Shown: positions 47,455 through 61,600, numbered from the stretch's first letter. The stretch is DNA of 64,000 nt from Apus apus (GCF_020740795.1 NC_067290.1:21399001-21463000); one strand, 5' to 3'. Program-made: numbers and translations. The notes: generated by a model from the letters alone, not told the origin.

Positions 47455-50400
47455 TCACTGCTCATTCTGCTGCCCCTCTGTCACAGCAGACACCCCTCCT
47501 TGGCCCTTGTTGACGTCGCTGATGCACGCCCACTGCCCGTCCACCGACTCCTTCCACAGCGTCACCTGAAAAACAGACCAAGAGGCAGTTCCAGCCTCCA
47601 CACAGTCCCTGCAGCCACAGCACCAGGCTGGTGACCACCTGCAGCTACAGAAGGGTTGCAGTGTTGTTCTAAGTATCAAGTTATTTGTGGCTGTCTATGG
47701 AATAATTATCCAGGGGTAAAGGGAAAGTACGTGGAGTTGAGCCTGCATTTCTCATCTCCAGTAGGACCAAGGATGCAGTGCAAGCAGTTTGACAGAGGTT
47801 AGGGGTCTTACTCCCCTCTTGGTAAGTCAAAAGAGAAAAAAATCCAGCAAAGGAGAATCTCCAACAGTCTTAACCAAACTGACAAGAGCCTGTCTCATCT
47901 CAGCTTGCTGGCACTGCAGCATGCAAGAGCAAAGGCCAAGGCAGCAGTACTCACTTTGTTGTCTCCTCCAGACACAGCAAGAATGTTTGCAGTAATGGAC
48001 CAGCTCACGTGCCAGACGACATCACTGAACTTGTGCAGCAGCTTTGGTGACCACGAATTTCCAGAGGCATCATCACAGGTCCAGATGAACACTCTGCCAT
48101 CCTGCAGAAGCAAGCAGACTGAGGCAGCTGGACAAGTTACAGCACAGAAAGAACCACCTTGAGTGTACTTGGAGCTGCACCTCAAACCACAGCTGACACG
48201 AACCCCAGGTGTGTCCACAGGGAGTTCTGCTCAGCACAGCAGAGGCTGTTCTTCCTACAGCTAAAAGCAAGACAGGAGTACAGCTGTGATGAGAAAAACT
48301 ACACAGATAGTGACTTACAAACACCAGAGAAGAGCTCCCAAAATACACACATTTCAGCTGAAGTCTTTTCCCCAGAATGAGATTTTGCTTTCCAGTCACA
48401 AGAGAGCATGTTAGCAGCTTAGTGAGTAGTCTTGATAGAAAAAAAGCATTTACCGCATTATTAGCACAGACTCAGCTATAGCAAAAGATTGCCAAGAGGA
48501 CCTGTTAGAGCAGTTCTATCCTTGCTGTTCCTTGACCTCCCCCTTTTCTGCAGGCCCCAGGAGCCTGCCTCTGTCCCCCCAGCAGAGCCTCACCTGTGAG
48601 CAGCTGGCAATGGTGCTCGTTGGCAAACCTATGGATGGAGCCCAGGCTACATCTCGAACCCAGTCACTGTGAGCCTCCAGCTTCTGCTCCTCTTTCCACT
48701 GACCATCTTCTTCCCTGGAAACACATTCCCACAGTCAGAAGGCTGGCAGCAGCAGGTAGTTGCAGTTCCCATCTCCTGTTCTGGAAGGCTTTGGGTTTGT
48801 AGCTTTCAGACTCCCAGTTCAAGCAGGTAACACAAAGCACAAGTGTCCCCCACTCTCCTCCCAAATGCTCTGTGGCTTACCCTGACAAACCCCTCCCAGG
48901 GGACAGAAAGCAGCACAGGAGAAGGGATTTGATCTTCAGCTACTGAACAGGGATCTGCTGTTGTCCAAGTGACACAGGTAATCAAAGACAACTAGAAAGC
49001 CACCTTCCAAGGTAAGATGAAGCAGGGCTGACACAAATTACTATAACCATGTGAGACACTGTACATCACTCAGTTGTTTCCATTTTTAATGCACTTTTCT
49101 AAAACAGTAATTCAAGGATGAAAGCATAAATATGCCAAAATATTATTTGAGGTACTAGAGGAACACTGAAAGACTATAAAGGATATCAGGTTTTATAAGC
49201 TCTTAAGTCTGGCAACAGAGAACTTACTTCCAGATCTTGACAAGGTTGTCACAGCCACCAGATGCAAATCTTTTGATGTAGTTTGGTTTTTGACCAGATG
49301 GTTGCTCTATAAGGCTTCCTGGTACAACAGCAGGAGCCCAGCTAACTGCATTACACCCAATCTATTTAATGAAAAAAAATACAAAAAATTAAAAGTTGCA
49401 ACAAATAAAAAGCTGCTGAGGGGGCCAAGGCATCCTGTCCATTGGGGGTGGGGAGAATAAGCCCACCTTAGGAAACTGGGAGTCTTGCACAATGCTGGAT
49501 GGATATTGACTAGGGAACCAAGTTACATTTGAGTCTCAACAGGGCACTCACTGACAGCCTTAGGTAGCCAAGTGACTGTTTGATCTTGGACATGTAAACA
49601 GTGGAGACAGAGATAAAACTGAAAAGGCACAAGTTGCTAAGATTTAGGAATGAGGAGTAGAGGGACCCTGTGGCTCTGCAGCCTGGTTACCTTTTACTGT
49701 GAGCCACTGCCATCAGCTTACCAAGTTCTGCCCGAATCCCCACTATTCTGGGGAAAACATGAGTCCTGCTGTTTTTCCAGCTTCATTTTGTAAAAGTGTT
49801 CTTAGCACCAACTCCATTTACTACCAGGTTACTTCCAGCACTGCATTTAACACAATGCTTAAACCAGTTGTTCTTGATTCTGGAAACTGTTTCACATAAT
49901 TTCATTGGGTTTCAGTATTTATATACTCCCCAGGTTCTCTGAGGCATCAGCTCAGTGCTCATCTGCAGCTCCAGGAGCCCCAGACTCACCGTGTGTGCAT
50001 TGCTGATCTTTTTCACCTCCCACTGCCCGTCGCCCGTGTAGCTCAGCAGCGAGATGGCCCCGTCCGAGCTGCCGCAGGCCAGGATCAGGCCGTAGTCATG
50101 GGGTGCCCAGCAGACAGAATTCACTGTGGAGGGTGAGACAGGCTGCATCACAACACAGCAACCACCTCCCCCTGACTGACCAAGGCTCTGACCAGCACTA
50201 GTGAAGAGTCACCAAAACCAGCAGCTTTGAAAGCCAAGAACGAGTCTCAGCATCCCTGAACCTCAGCAGGGCAGTCAGTCAACACTGTCTCCTGAATGAA
50301 GGGAAACTGCCTTTACTTTTGGCAGTTTTACTTTACTTTGAGGACACCAAAAGAGCACTCTTAATGAGAGATTACAAACTCTGACTGTCCCCCACAGCAG

Positions 50401-52472
50401 GGAGGAGCATCACTGACTCTGGAACCAAAGCTGAACAGCCAGCACCGTATCTGAAATCTGGGTCAATAACACAGCAGAGCTGGAGACTGACTTCTCAGAG
50501 CTGCACATAGGAGGATCAAGAAAAAAACAAGTTTCCATTGAAACACAAAGTGCAGCAGGCTAAAATCCACCTTTCCCCTTTCTTTCCTTAGTGATACACA
50601 CAACATTTCCCTCAATAACTCTGCACCCAGCCAATGTGTTGGTTTGAAAGGGGGTTTGTTGGTTAAACAGCAACTCTGGCATGAAGCAGGACAGGGGGTT
50701 ACCCAGCAGCATGACCTGACCTGCTCATGCTCAGCAGACTGACTGTCCCTCCCTTAGCTTCTCCCTGGCTGTTTGATAGAGGCTTTCTTCCTCAGCATGG
50801 ATGGACTCGTTCCAAGGTTTCTGAATCCCCTCACCCCCTAGCCCCAGACCCCACACACCTGAGGAATCGTGCCCTGTGTACTCGTACGTCTTTTCCCAAG
50901 TGCCATTTTCTTCCTTCCAGATAATCACCTTCCTGTCGTAGGAACAGGAAGCCAAGATATTCCCATACATAGGATGAGCCCAGGCAACCTGCCACACGGG
51001 ACCTTCGTGCCTGCAAGGAACAAAGTGATGTGGAAAAGCTGGGGCTGCTCCACAGCCAGTGTCACCACCAGGCAGGGTCCTGCAAGGGATGAACACAGCC
51101 ATGTGGAGGGTGTGAGGGAAGTCAGGATGAAAACTGGCACACAGGACTGCCACACAAAGCCACAGCCTTTGAAAACATTCCACGTTTATCCTTTTATTAG
51201 CAATTAAGACTGTGAGCCTACTTCTTGAAAATTACAGGTATCAAATATTGAACGAAAAAGCCCCAGTGTTATTTCCGACTCGCTCTCTGTCCTGCCCCTG
51301 AAGAGCTGCCCAGTGATAACCAGAGCAATTACCCCTCTGGCTTTACCCAGCACCTCCTCTTACCACGGGGCAAAGCGAACCGCGTGCTCAGATTCCAGCT
51401 AAAAGGTGGTGCCCAGGGCAGCCTTACCCTCTCAGGTCTGCGATGAGGATCTGCCCCCCGTTGCGCACGTCGAAGATCTTGAGGGAGCGGTCGGAGGAGC
51501 AGGTGGCCAGGCGGGTGCCGTAGTAATCCATCTGGGCGTCGTGCTGCGGGAGGGCTGGCTCAGCGCCCGCAGCACCAGCCACGCGCTGCTCCACCCCCAC
51601 CCGCCCGCTGCCAACCGCGCCCCCGGCGTGCGGGACTAACCCGGGGGATTCAGGCGTTCCGGGGGTTTCAGGCGGGGGCAGCAGGCAGTGACGCTGGCTG
51701 CCAAGCCCTGGCCAGTTTTGTATTTCTGTGTCTTGACCCGCTGGCCCCTCGTTTATGTTGGAAACATCACGGTCTACCCGGGCTCCTGGCTCACCCAGCT
51801 TACCTGGAGGTGTCCTCCCCTGCTGCACCTACACACCTGCGCCCACAGACACCCCCCAAAGGACACTCGGTGTCACGGCGGCAGCTCTGCGCCGTTCGGG
51901 ACACAAGTACAGAGCCTTTCATAGAAACGAGCAGAAACCAAGCCAAGGTGTGAAAATTAATAGCTTTCGATATCTTCCCCTTCCCCGGAAGCCAGATTTC
52001 CCTGCCTGCACGGGGTAAATCAGCAGCGTCCGAACTGCAGCCAGGATTTTCCATCTCAAGGCGCAGGGCCGCCTCCCACCCGCGGGGCGGCGGGACGGGA
52101 CGGGACGGGGCTGCGGTGGTTGCGGGAGCTGCGGGGCCGGGCGGGACGCGGCGGCGGGACGGGGCCCTCCCTCAGCCCGCCCGGCCCCGCAGCCCCCGCC
52201 CCCGCTCACTTACGATCATGTCCTCGTGGGAGGTGTCCACCGTGTTAATTACCGACACCTGCGGGGAGGAGAAACAACGGCGATCGCACCGCGAGCGGAG
52301 AGCCGGCCTCGCACCCCGCGGGCCCCGGGGCCGAGCACCGACCCCGCTGCCGGTTCCCCGCCGTCCCGACCCCGCCACCTCTCCCTCCTGCTGCGGGCGG
52401 CAGGACGGCCCGTCGCCTCCCCAGGCCCTCCCGGCGCAGCGGGGCCCGCCGCCCCCCGCCCGGGCCTACCAT
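47455..52472 (-). CDS. SEC13: SEC13, COPII coat and nuclear pore WD-repeat protein
   Basis: Nine coding exons on the minus strand give 320 aa (human 322): 52472-52470, 52258-52214, 51543-51428, 51010-50859, 50123-49990, 49361-49228, 48714-48594, 48101-47955, 47565-47455. All introns are GT-AG and in frame. SEC13 is an open six-bladed WD propeller completed by an inserted blade from SEC31 (COPII coat) or NUP96 (Y-complex); it also sits in GATOR2. The protein begins [22 protein letters not shown] signatures follow: [68 protein letters not shown] and [14 protein letters not shown]. It ends ...VTEGQQNEQ. The first coding exon contains only the ATG, and the splice donor follows directly. Conservation with human is very high throughout. 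Confidence 0.96.
52088..52108. repeat. (GGGAC)n short repeat
   Basis: Three to four GGGAC units in SEC13 intron 2, next to GGGG runs. Four or more G-runs in a short span could form a G-quadruplex. Confidence 0.7.
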
Positions 52473-52518
52473 GGCGGCGGCCCCGAGCCCCGCGGCGGCC
52501 CGGCCTGCGCGGCTCCTC

Positions 52519-52530
52519 GGACGTGGCAGC
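52519..52530 (-). promoter_or_regulatory. XBP1/UPR-type motif in SEC13 promoter
   Basis: On the minus strand this reads GCTGCCACGTCC, containing the GCCACGT core of XBP1/ATF6-type elements. It lies about 50 bp upstream of the SEC13 ATG. COPII genes are known as a class to respond to XBP1, so a match here is plausible. One base differs from the TGCCACGTCA form. Motif only. Confidence 0.4.
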
Positions 52531-52681
52531 GCCGCTCCCGCCCCGCCCGCCCGCCGGGCTGCGCGCGGAGGTTCCGCCCGCGCCGGGTTCCGGGGGCGGG
52601 GGCCTGCGGGCCCCGCCCGGTCCCGCCCAGCCCCGGCTCGGGGTCCCGGCCCGAGGGCAGCCGCCCGCCGCGCCCGCCGCC

Positions 52682-55600
52682 ATGGCCAGCGGCTCGTACC
52701 ACGTCTCCAGCCTGCTGGAGAAGATGACCTCCACCGACAAGGACTTCAGGTGCGGGCCGGGCCGGCCGTGCGGGCGGCAGCCGCCCGGGACGGCGCCGGA
52801 GAGCGGGTGCGGGCCGGGGAGCTCCCCCGGAGCGGGGCCTTCCGTCCCCCCGGGCCCGTCCCCCCGGAGCGGGGCCTTCCGTCCCCCCGGGCCGGCGGTC
52901 GCGGGGTGCCCCGGCCTGCGCGGGCAGTTTCTGTGCCAGGGCGTTAATCGGGCGTGTTTGACGGTATTTGAGGCCGGTTCTGCCCTTGAGGCCGAGAGGG
53001 GAGCGCCAGAAGCCAGCGGCTCGCCCCCCTGGCCGAGGTTGCCGCCTGAGGAGCCGGCAGAGCAGGGGGGGGTGCGAGGCCGGGCGGCTGGATTCAGGCT
53101 CTTCGCTTTGCAGACGAGCAGCATCGCGGCAAAAGCGCTGAGAGCGCTGCTCTGGCGCCGGCTGTGCGGGGCAGCACAGCGCGGCCCGGGCCGTGCGGGA
53201 TGTGCGGGCTGTGCTGCGGGCCGGGCCGTGCTGCGGGAGGACCGGCCTCCGGCAGCACCGGGATTCTTGTGTTCCCTTTATGTCAGCAGCAAAACAAAAA
53301 TGACATCTTTCTAGGGTTGAGGCTGATGGCATAACGCTTAAAGAGCCCCATAAAAAATGATTACAGCTGACGAGTACGAGGCGTTTCACAGACGAGCCTG
53401 TTCTTATGGTACCAGCCTGAGAGGTGGTGCTTGTGCCAGACTTGGGGCTTTGAGGCCCTGCAGAAGAGAGAGGCAAGTCATATCCTGAAAGTACGTTGTT
53501 TTTTGCAGAGGCTGCTGTTGTTTTTCTGATGTTAAAAGAGGTGCTTTTTAGAGAAGCCAGTGATGGAGTAGTTGCACAGACACTTTGTTCAAAGAATTTG
53601 CAGTTAACGCTCCAAACGAGGTGTGCCCAGCACGGGGCATGTGTCATGTTAGAGACACCCCAGGGCCGTTCCTGCCAGCACAGGCTCAGACGTCGGCACG
53701 CTGTGTGTCTCCAGTTGTGCCACCAGTTGCAGGGGCAGGTTGCAGGTGCTTCCCACTGGTACAGGGCCCTGGTGCCAGTGTCCCAGGTGCTGTGGGCAGG
53801 GTGGCAGCAGGTAGCAGGTCAAAAGCTGCACGTGTCGCTGTGGAAGGCTCTGCTCAGCCCGTGGCCATAATTGGTCATGCTTGTTCCGCGCAGACATGGG
53901 ACTGCAAGTGCAGCTCAGTAGCTCTGGCAGAATCCAAAATAGATCACATACTGCTAGCGTTGTAGATCAGAGCCCTCTGGGTTCCTCACTCTGGGTTCCT
54001 GGCTGCCTGACACCACAGCCTTTCCTCCTTCCAGATGTGCCCAGCTGCTGCTCAGGAGTAGGCTTGCAGGTGGAAGACACAAATGTTGCCCTGATACATG
54101 AGGGCCCTTACATGCTGAATTAATTACATCAAAGCCTAATTTAAAATGGAGGTGCCATTTGGTAGAGGGAAGAGCTTCTCTGCACTTCCTTTCAGATTCC
54201 CATCCCTGTGCTGAGGCCAGCATTAGAAAGGGACCAAACACAATAACCACACTTAGGTTTCTCAGAACATCAGACTTGTAGCAGCTTTTACGTTTCCTGC
54301 TCCCAGAAAAATAGATACTTTCCAGTACTTCTCATTATCCATTTTGACATCATCCCTGTTAGAAAATTACATTGACTAACAGCTGGGAGTTTGGTTTTCC
54401 TTCTAAGCTTCCAAGCTAAGATGTTGGGTTTGCTCATGGGAGAAAAAATCAGAAATGTTCCTTCATGCCAAATATTATCTTGCTATTAAAATGTGAGCAT
54501 TATCAATTTGACAGTGGATAAGGACTGAAGAGCAGACAAGTGCTTCTTAATAAAGGGGCACCAGAGGATGAGGTGTAGGGATTGGCATGGTCGAGGCTGC
54601 GCATATCCTGGATGGAAGCAGCTCTTGTAGAGGTTTGGTCAGCAAGGGAAGCTGTGGCACAGGTGCAGCCTCTGTGGTCTGATTGGTGCCCAAGTGATAC
54701 ACCAGCCTGTGGCAGCATTGCACCCAGCACCAGGGGAGCCCTGCTGGAGTCAGAGGTTTAGGGTCTTTTTTGTAGAACAGAAAAAACCCAAACAGCTTGG
54801 AGAGGGAGTTACACAAGGAAAGAGGTTGAGTGTGTGGAGGACACAACTGTTTGGATTAGTAAAGGCTTCCAGGAGCAGAAGGATATAAACAAACTCTGGC
54901 TGGGCTGAACAATAGCAATCTATAAATAGCCTAGGGAGCTTTTAAGGTATGGTTTGGGTGGACTCATGAGTTTGTTTTTCATTTTTGAGCTTGATAGCTT
55001 GAGCCCCTTCTCTGTATGTGGGATCAGACTGTCGGTGCTGAACAAGTCAGAGGGAAGACAGCCAGGTGCATTCTTAGACCCCAGACTGGCTTTCCTAGGC
55101 CTGGCAGCTGGGGAAAAAACTCTGTGGTATCTTCTAGCCCATTTAATCATCTTGGTTTAGTTACTGAGACAAAAATCTACAAGCTGCATGCTAATTTTAG
55201 TGTTTTAGTTTTCTCCATCCCTGTTATTTTAAGGAGAGAACATGTATTTCTGATTTTCACAGATTCCTTGTCTGAAGCCTTTTCACCAGCTGCTTCTACC
55301 TGCGCTTCCCACTTGTGAGACAGCAGTAATTCTCTGTACCTTGTCTTTCAGGACAGGGAAAAGGGTTTTAGGTTATTACTCTTTGGAAGTGTTTTCACAC
55401 AAACACTCATTGTCAAGTTCCATTGTCCAAAGTGGTGGGAAGGAAGTGCAATTGTGTCTGTGTCAGCCAGTCCACTTTTGCCTGGTGTTCTTTCAGGTTT
55501 ATGGCCACCAACGACCTGATGGTGGAACTGCAGAAAGACTCCATAAAACTAGATGAAGACAGCGAGAAAAAAGTTGTGAAGATGCTTTTGAAATTGCTGG

Positions 55601-58600
55601 AGGACAAAAATGGGGAAGTGCAGAACCTTGCTGTCAAGTGGTAAGAGCCTGGGCAGGAATGACCATATTCCATGTCCATGGTGAAGCTGTCACAGGCTTG
55701 TTCTCTGTTGCTGTCCAGAAAGGGTGAGCATGCACATGCCTGTTTAGGAGCAGCAGGGGATTCTGGAAGTAGTTCAGTGTTTATATTTTGAATTTTACCA
55801 TATTAAATAAAGGTTCTATTCCTTCAGAGAGAAGCCCAGCTTAAAATTTTGGTTATCAAGTTCCTCTCTTTCTGAGGCTTTGAAATCCAGTGCTGGATTT
55901 CCCAGTGGCCCTACCTTTGGTAGAGATGGTACTGAGCAGGTGCACCCCTTCCAAATGGCCCTTGAATTTCAGGCCCAAGTCCTGCTCTTCAAGGACACTG
56001 TCATTAAAGTTCATGATGCACTTGGTTTTTCCCCTGCTTTGGCTCCAAGTGCAGCGTGTGCTGTTGCTCTGCCTTGGACCGTTTCAGTATTTTTTTAATC
56101 CCAAAGAAAAAGGCAGAAGGCTCTTTTAGTTCTGAATCATCTGGTGAACTGATCCTTCTGCTGACACATTCTCTCCTGTCTCTTTCCCCCAGAGTGTCTA
56201 AATGGGAGAGTTCATTCTAGACAGGAATTGGCTGGGTCAGTTCACGCACAGGGCTCCAGAAAGGTGGGCCATTTAAAGACAACTTTGAGGACCTGTATTT
56301 TTTCCTACTGTGCATCTTATTCATGTTTCCATCTTTTTAACCATATATTGCTTCTCTCCCTGTACCTTCCCTGTGACCTTTGGCCCTTTCTTTCTGTCCT
56401 GACTTTTTCTGGCCCTGTTCCTGTCTCTGCCTGCTTTGGGTTTGTTTCTTCTGTTTTTTTGAAGCAAAACGCATGGGCATTGAGCAAGCTACTTCTCTCC
56501 TGCCCTGTCAGCAGGACTCATAGGTCGTTAACAGAACGTTTTTGTAATCATTATAATTTTTTTAGAAGTGCAGGGGAAAGGGAGCTGTCTCTGTTTTGTT
56601 TAATTCTGAGCCTTGGCTGAGGTGGAGGTTTTCACACAAAGGGCAGAGGGCTGTAAGTAGCTAATTGCTGGTGCAAACCCATTTGGCATTTCCTCCTGAA
56701 AATCAGTTTCTGATGGTTGGGTTGTTTTTGATTTTTTTTCCAAAAATGCCTGTAAATTCTGCCGTTACTCTGTGTAACATGGTTGCTTTGGTTTGAGTTC
56801 ATTGTTTTATAATTTCTGAGCTGCTCCTTCCAGTAAGATCTTAGCTGGCCTCACATTTGCAGTAGTTGATGTGAAATGTGCTCCTACAAACCTGATCTGG
56901 AATTCACTGTGGTCAGATAGAGAGTGGTTTGAGACAACAATGTGAGGTCCTTGAATCCAGGGACACAACCTGCTGGGGTATATTGGTGCTTGATGTTTTG
57001 GTAGCATTTGCACTTGTGGCTGAGCTGCCTTTAAGGAGGAGTGAGCCTGAGCATTCCTTGAGAATGGTGGAAACCATCCCTCCTCCTCCTGACCCTGACC
57101 AGCTTCCCCTCCTGCAGCCTGGGCCCGCTGGTGGGCAAAGTGAAGGAGTACCAGGTGGAAACCATCGTGGATACCCTGTGTGCAAACATGTTGTCTGACA
57201 AGGAGCAGCTGCGGGATATCTCCAGCATTGGACTGAAAACAGTCATCTCTGAGCTGCCACCAGCTTCTGCAGGTAAAGTGTCCGACCCTGAGTGCCAGAC
57301 TTACAGATTTCCTATTCACTGGCTAGAGGACAAGCAATGGGATAAGGAGAAGAGAGACTAGAAGCTGAGACACCAATGTGCTTAAAGGTGGGATGAAATG
57401 AAAACTTGAGATTATCACCCCAAGGGTACTTAAGTCTGAAACTGCATCTGAGTTCTTGGAGAAATCCTTTTTTTTTTTTTTTAGGACAGTGCTAAAGGGA
57501 CTCAGTTGCGTCACGGAGGCTGTTCAGAGTGGTGTGGGAAGCAGTTGTCCCTTCCTTTGAAAGTTCTGTGTAATTTGAAGCTGCTTGTGCTTTGCACTGA
57601 AACAACTGGAAAAAAAAAAAAAGTCAAAAATTGGTGTTGGGTCAAGCACAGCCCATCATGAAGACTAAACTTGTATCTAGACATTGACCTGGACTGTAGG
57701 AGATGGAGGTTCTGGACTGTGGTTGTAATCTCAACACGTTATTGAACCTCAGTAACATGTTATTTTGGGATGAGTTTACCTAGTTCTACCCTGAAATTTC
57801 ATCACAGAGCTAAGGAGCAGTGTCTGTGGAGACTGCTCTTCCTGTGTGTGTTGAAATTGAACATTTTCAAGTTAAAAACACAGAAGAAACCATGCCAGAA
57901 CCTTCCCACCTGCATCTGCTCCCTGCTTGGGCCTGGGTGCTGCCTGGGTGATAGCCAGGGCCTTTTAGGGGAGAAGAGAAGCTTCTTCCAGATAGTGCCT
58001 CACACCCAGAGGAGTGACACCTCTGTCTGCAGTGTCTCCCCACCTTCTCAGACAAGCCAGCCACTGCTGTTCTGCTTAGGCTCCCAGTGGTGATTTCTTT
58101 TGTTCTCTTTTTTATTCAATTATAGGATGGATTAAATGGTTTTTAGCAATAAAAGGCTTCCTTTTAGCTGACGTTGAGGAAAATTTCCTCTCTTTCAGGC
58201 TCCACCATGACAGCCAACGTGTGCAAAAAGATCACAGCCCAGCTGACAGGGGCCATTGGCAAGCAGGAGGATGTGTCTGTGCAGCTGGAGGCTCTTGACA
58301 TCCTGTCAGATATGCTGAGCAGGTACCCACGGGTTTCCCAGCTGGGCTGCATGTGTGTGCTGGCTCTGGGGTTCTGTGTTTCCCTGATCCTGCTATGAGG
58401 ACTTAAAAATAAGGGACTTGGGTTGGCTGCCATGGGAATATCTCAGCAAAACAAATTCCCCAGCAGGGCTAAGAGACAACATGCTGAGCCCTTCTGTGCC
58501 TGGGAGCAGCAGTGATGTTGGTGATAGATCCCACGGAGGCTCCGTTCAAATGACTGTGGGGAGGGAGAGGGCAAAGCAGGGAAGTTTATTTTAGCCCTGT

Positions 58601-61600
58601 GATCTGGCCACACATGCATTTTTTTTTCCTGGCTGCCTCTTTCTCTTGTTACATGAGTCAGAGTGACAGTGTCATATGTCACCTGCATGCAGGAAATTAT
58701 TGACAACCCCCAGGTCATCCAGAAGGGCACTGTCAAAACCAGACTCTGATGGAGAGAAGTCACCTCTCCCGGTGTTGTGCAGAACAAGTTGTGTTCAGAC
58801 CAAAATGCCAAAGCCACCCTTTTCCACTCTCTCCCCACATCATGTATGGAGTCCTCACTGCTGAAGGATGTTTACATTTTTTTGCTGGCAAGAAGGCTCT
58901 GAGGCCTTAACTTTCAACCTCTGTCTTCTGCTGTTGACTGCAGGCTGGGGGGAACACTCTACTCTTTCCATTCCTCCATCCTGAGCTGCCTCCTTCCCCA
59001 GCTGACCAGCCCCAGGCTGGCAGTGCGGAAAAGGGCCATCATTGCCCTGGGGCATCTGGTCCTGACCTGCAGTGGAAGCATCTTCTCCGAGCTCACAGAG
59101 CACCTGCTGGCCGAGCTGAGGAGGAACGAGTCCACTTCAACCACCAGGACGTACATCCAGTGCGTGGCTGGCATCAGCAGACAGGCCGGGCACCGCATAG
59201 GTAGGACGGGGGCTTGACACGTGTCTGGGGGTAGAGCAGCTCCTCTGGGTGGCACGGGGAGTGTCTGCACCCTGAGCACAACTGGAGTGGCTTGGGCTTT
59301 GTGATTCCCACTATGGTCCTGAGCTGGAAGGGAGGAGACACCAGAGCATCTCCCTGGCTGCCCTTCTGTGGTGATTTCATCTCAAGCACTTCCCTGGTCT
59401 GAAGGAACATCTCTGAACTAGATCGGTGGACTCCCCCTCTTTAAATGAGAGAAGAAATCTTACCTAAACGATCTGCCAGAGCTGAGATTAGGGCCTAGAA
59501 GATTTCTAGTCACAGCTCTTTCCATAACTGAAGTGGCAGCAAGGGGAGGACAGGGAGCAGGAGCTGTCTGCTGAAAATCCCTGCAAGGCTGGACCATGAG
59601 GTCCAGGGCAGGAATGCTCTGCCAGGCACACGAGGGAAGTGAGAGATGGGAAGTGACCCCTGGGCTGACTTTTCACTGCTGCCTACTTTGTCTTTCCCAG
59701 GAGAACATCTGGAGAAGATAATTCCTCTGATTGTCCAGTATTGTAACGTGGAAGATGACGAGCTGAGGGAGTACTGCTTTCAGGCCTTTGAGTCTTTTGT
59801 GAGAAGGTGTGTGCCCTTGAGGAGCAACTGCTCCCTGTCCTGTGCATCCGTGTCCTCCTGCTGTAAATATTGCATTCAGCACCCAGGGTCGAGTGCCTTC
59901 CCAGCTTCCTGTTGGGAAGGACAGGTCACATCTTCCTTACAGGTAGAGTTGGGCTGGAGTTGTGAGCTATTTTACCTCAACGTGTGAGTGTGTCTCTGTA
60001 CTGGTTCTGCAGGAGCAGGAGTTTTCCTTGTCCCTGAAATATTCCTCAGCAAGAGGGAGCAGCCTCACTCCTGGTGCATGGGGGGAATGGGAGACAGGAA
60101 GGGGGCTCAGGCAGAAGAGCTGCTGAGCTGCAGCTCTCCCACGGTTGGGTCAAATATTTGCTGCTTGTCTTGGAAAAGGAGCCCTGAAGAGCTGCCCAGG
60201 TTTTCTCCCATGAAGAGGGGATTCCAACAGGTGGTGAAGGCAATTTATTTCTATGTTTTTCCTTTCAGAAATCATTGCCTCCTCCCCAGGAGAACGTGGT
60301 TTGCTTCGTGCACAGCAGGAAGGAGCAGCTCTGGTTTAACTCATGTTAACAAAAGGGTCATGTAGTCTGTGAAGCATTTTGGGATCCTTTTGAGATTAAT
60401 TATCTTGTTTGGATATTTAGGATTGCTTAGTCTTTAATTTATTAACTCTTAGGATTTTTATTTGTCATGATAGGTGCCCAAAGGAAATTGACCCTCACAT
60501 CCATAATGTGATGGGGTTATGTTTGAAGTACATCACATTTGACCCAAACTACAACTATGACAATGAGGAGGAAGAGATGATGGAAACTGAAAATGGGGAG
60601 GATGAAGAGCAAGGTGCCTGCTTGTGAGGATGACTGTGCTCAGCAGAACACTGGGTTAACATTTCTCCCCTTCCTGCTTTCTTACCTCTGTGATGTTACT
60701 ATTCAGATTTGCTGTACTTTCTGCTTGCTATAGACAACATTTCATAAGCCTCTGTTTATAGCTGCATGTAGCTTGGCAGCTAAGAGCAAGTGTTAGAACA
60801 AGTTTCCTGGAAGAAAGTAATTTTTGTTTATATTCATACTAACTGGGGTAAGATCCTGGCCATGGAGAGTATGTTAGATATTCTGCCACTAACACAGTAA
60901 ATGGTTAGGCTGTTTTGTGCTATTCAGAAATTGCTAAGACACATATTTATGTATTTTTGTCTTTAAAAGTCTGGGAACCTCATTCTGCATTCAAAGCAAA
61001 AGCCTTGATGCCTGAGCTGAGTGGCCAGTAAGGGCAGTGCCACTCAGGTTTATTCTCCATCAGCTCTTACTTGGAGCAGGAATCTGGCAGAGGGCAGCCC
61101 CAGCCCTGGGGCTTATTGCCTGGTACTGGCCAGGCTGTTCAGACAAGTTCATGTTCCCAGAGGTGTGTGAGTTATTGCACCTGTTTGGTCAGCTGGAGAG
61201 GGAAGCTGTGAGGACCCAGTGATCTTCTGCCCCTGGTTTCCTCACGATGGTGCTCCTTGTTCTCCCCTCCAGAAAGCGACGACGAGTACAGCGACGATGA
61301 CGACCTGAGCTGGAAGGTGCGCAGGTCTGCGGCCAAGTGCCTGGAGGCCCTGGTCAGCAGCAGGCACGACCTCCTTCAGGACTTCTACAGAACTCTTTCC
61401 CCAGTCTTGATCAGCAGGTTCAAGGAGAGGGAGGAGAATGTCAAAGCTGACATCTTCAGTGCCTACATCTCCTTGCTGAAGCAGACGCTGCCCATCCAGA
61501 GCTGGCTGCATGCGTCAGAGGCTGCTGGCAAGGAGGACCTTCCCCTGACCATGCTTCAGAACCAGGTGAGGAGATGGGGGGCCAGATGAAGTCAGAAAGC

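Larger units (their letters stand above)
52040..52960. promoter_or_regulatory. SEC13/CAND2 bidirectional CpG island promoter
   Basis: SEC13 (minus) and CAND2 (plus) start codons lie 209 bp apart, head to head, inside one CpG-dense island. No TATA box is seen on either side. The island also covers SEC13 intron 1 and the start of CAND2 intron 1. Long open frames on both strands here are side effects of GC content. Confidence 0.8.

Noticed and set aside
52226-53647. Several 290-390-codon frames on both strands at the SEC13/CAND2 promoter
   Set aside because: Overlap each other and the real exons; explained by GC content.
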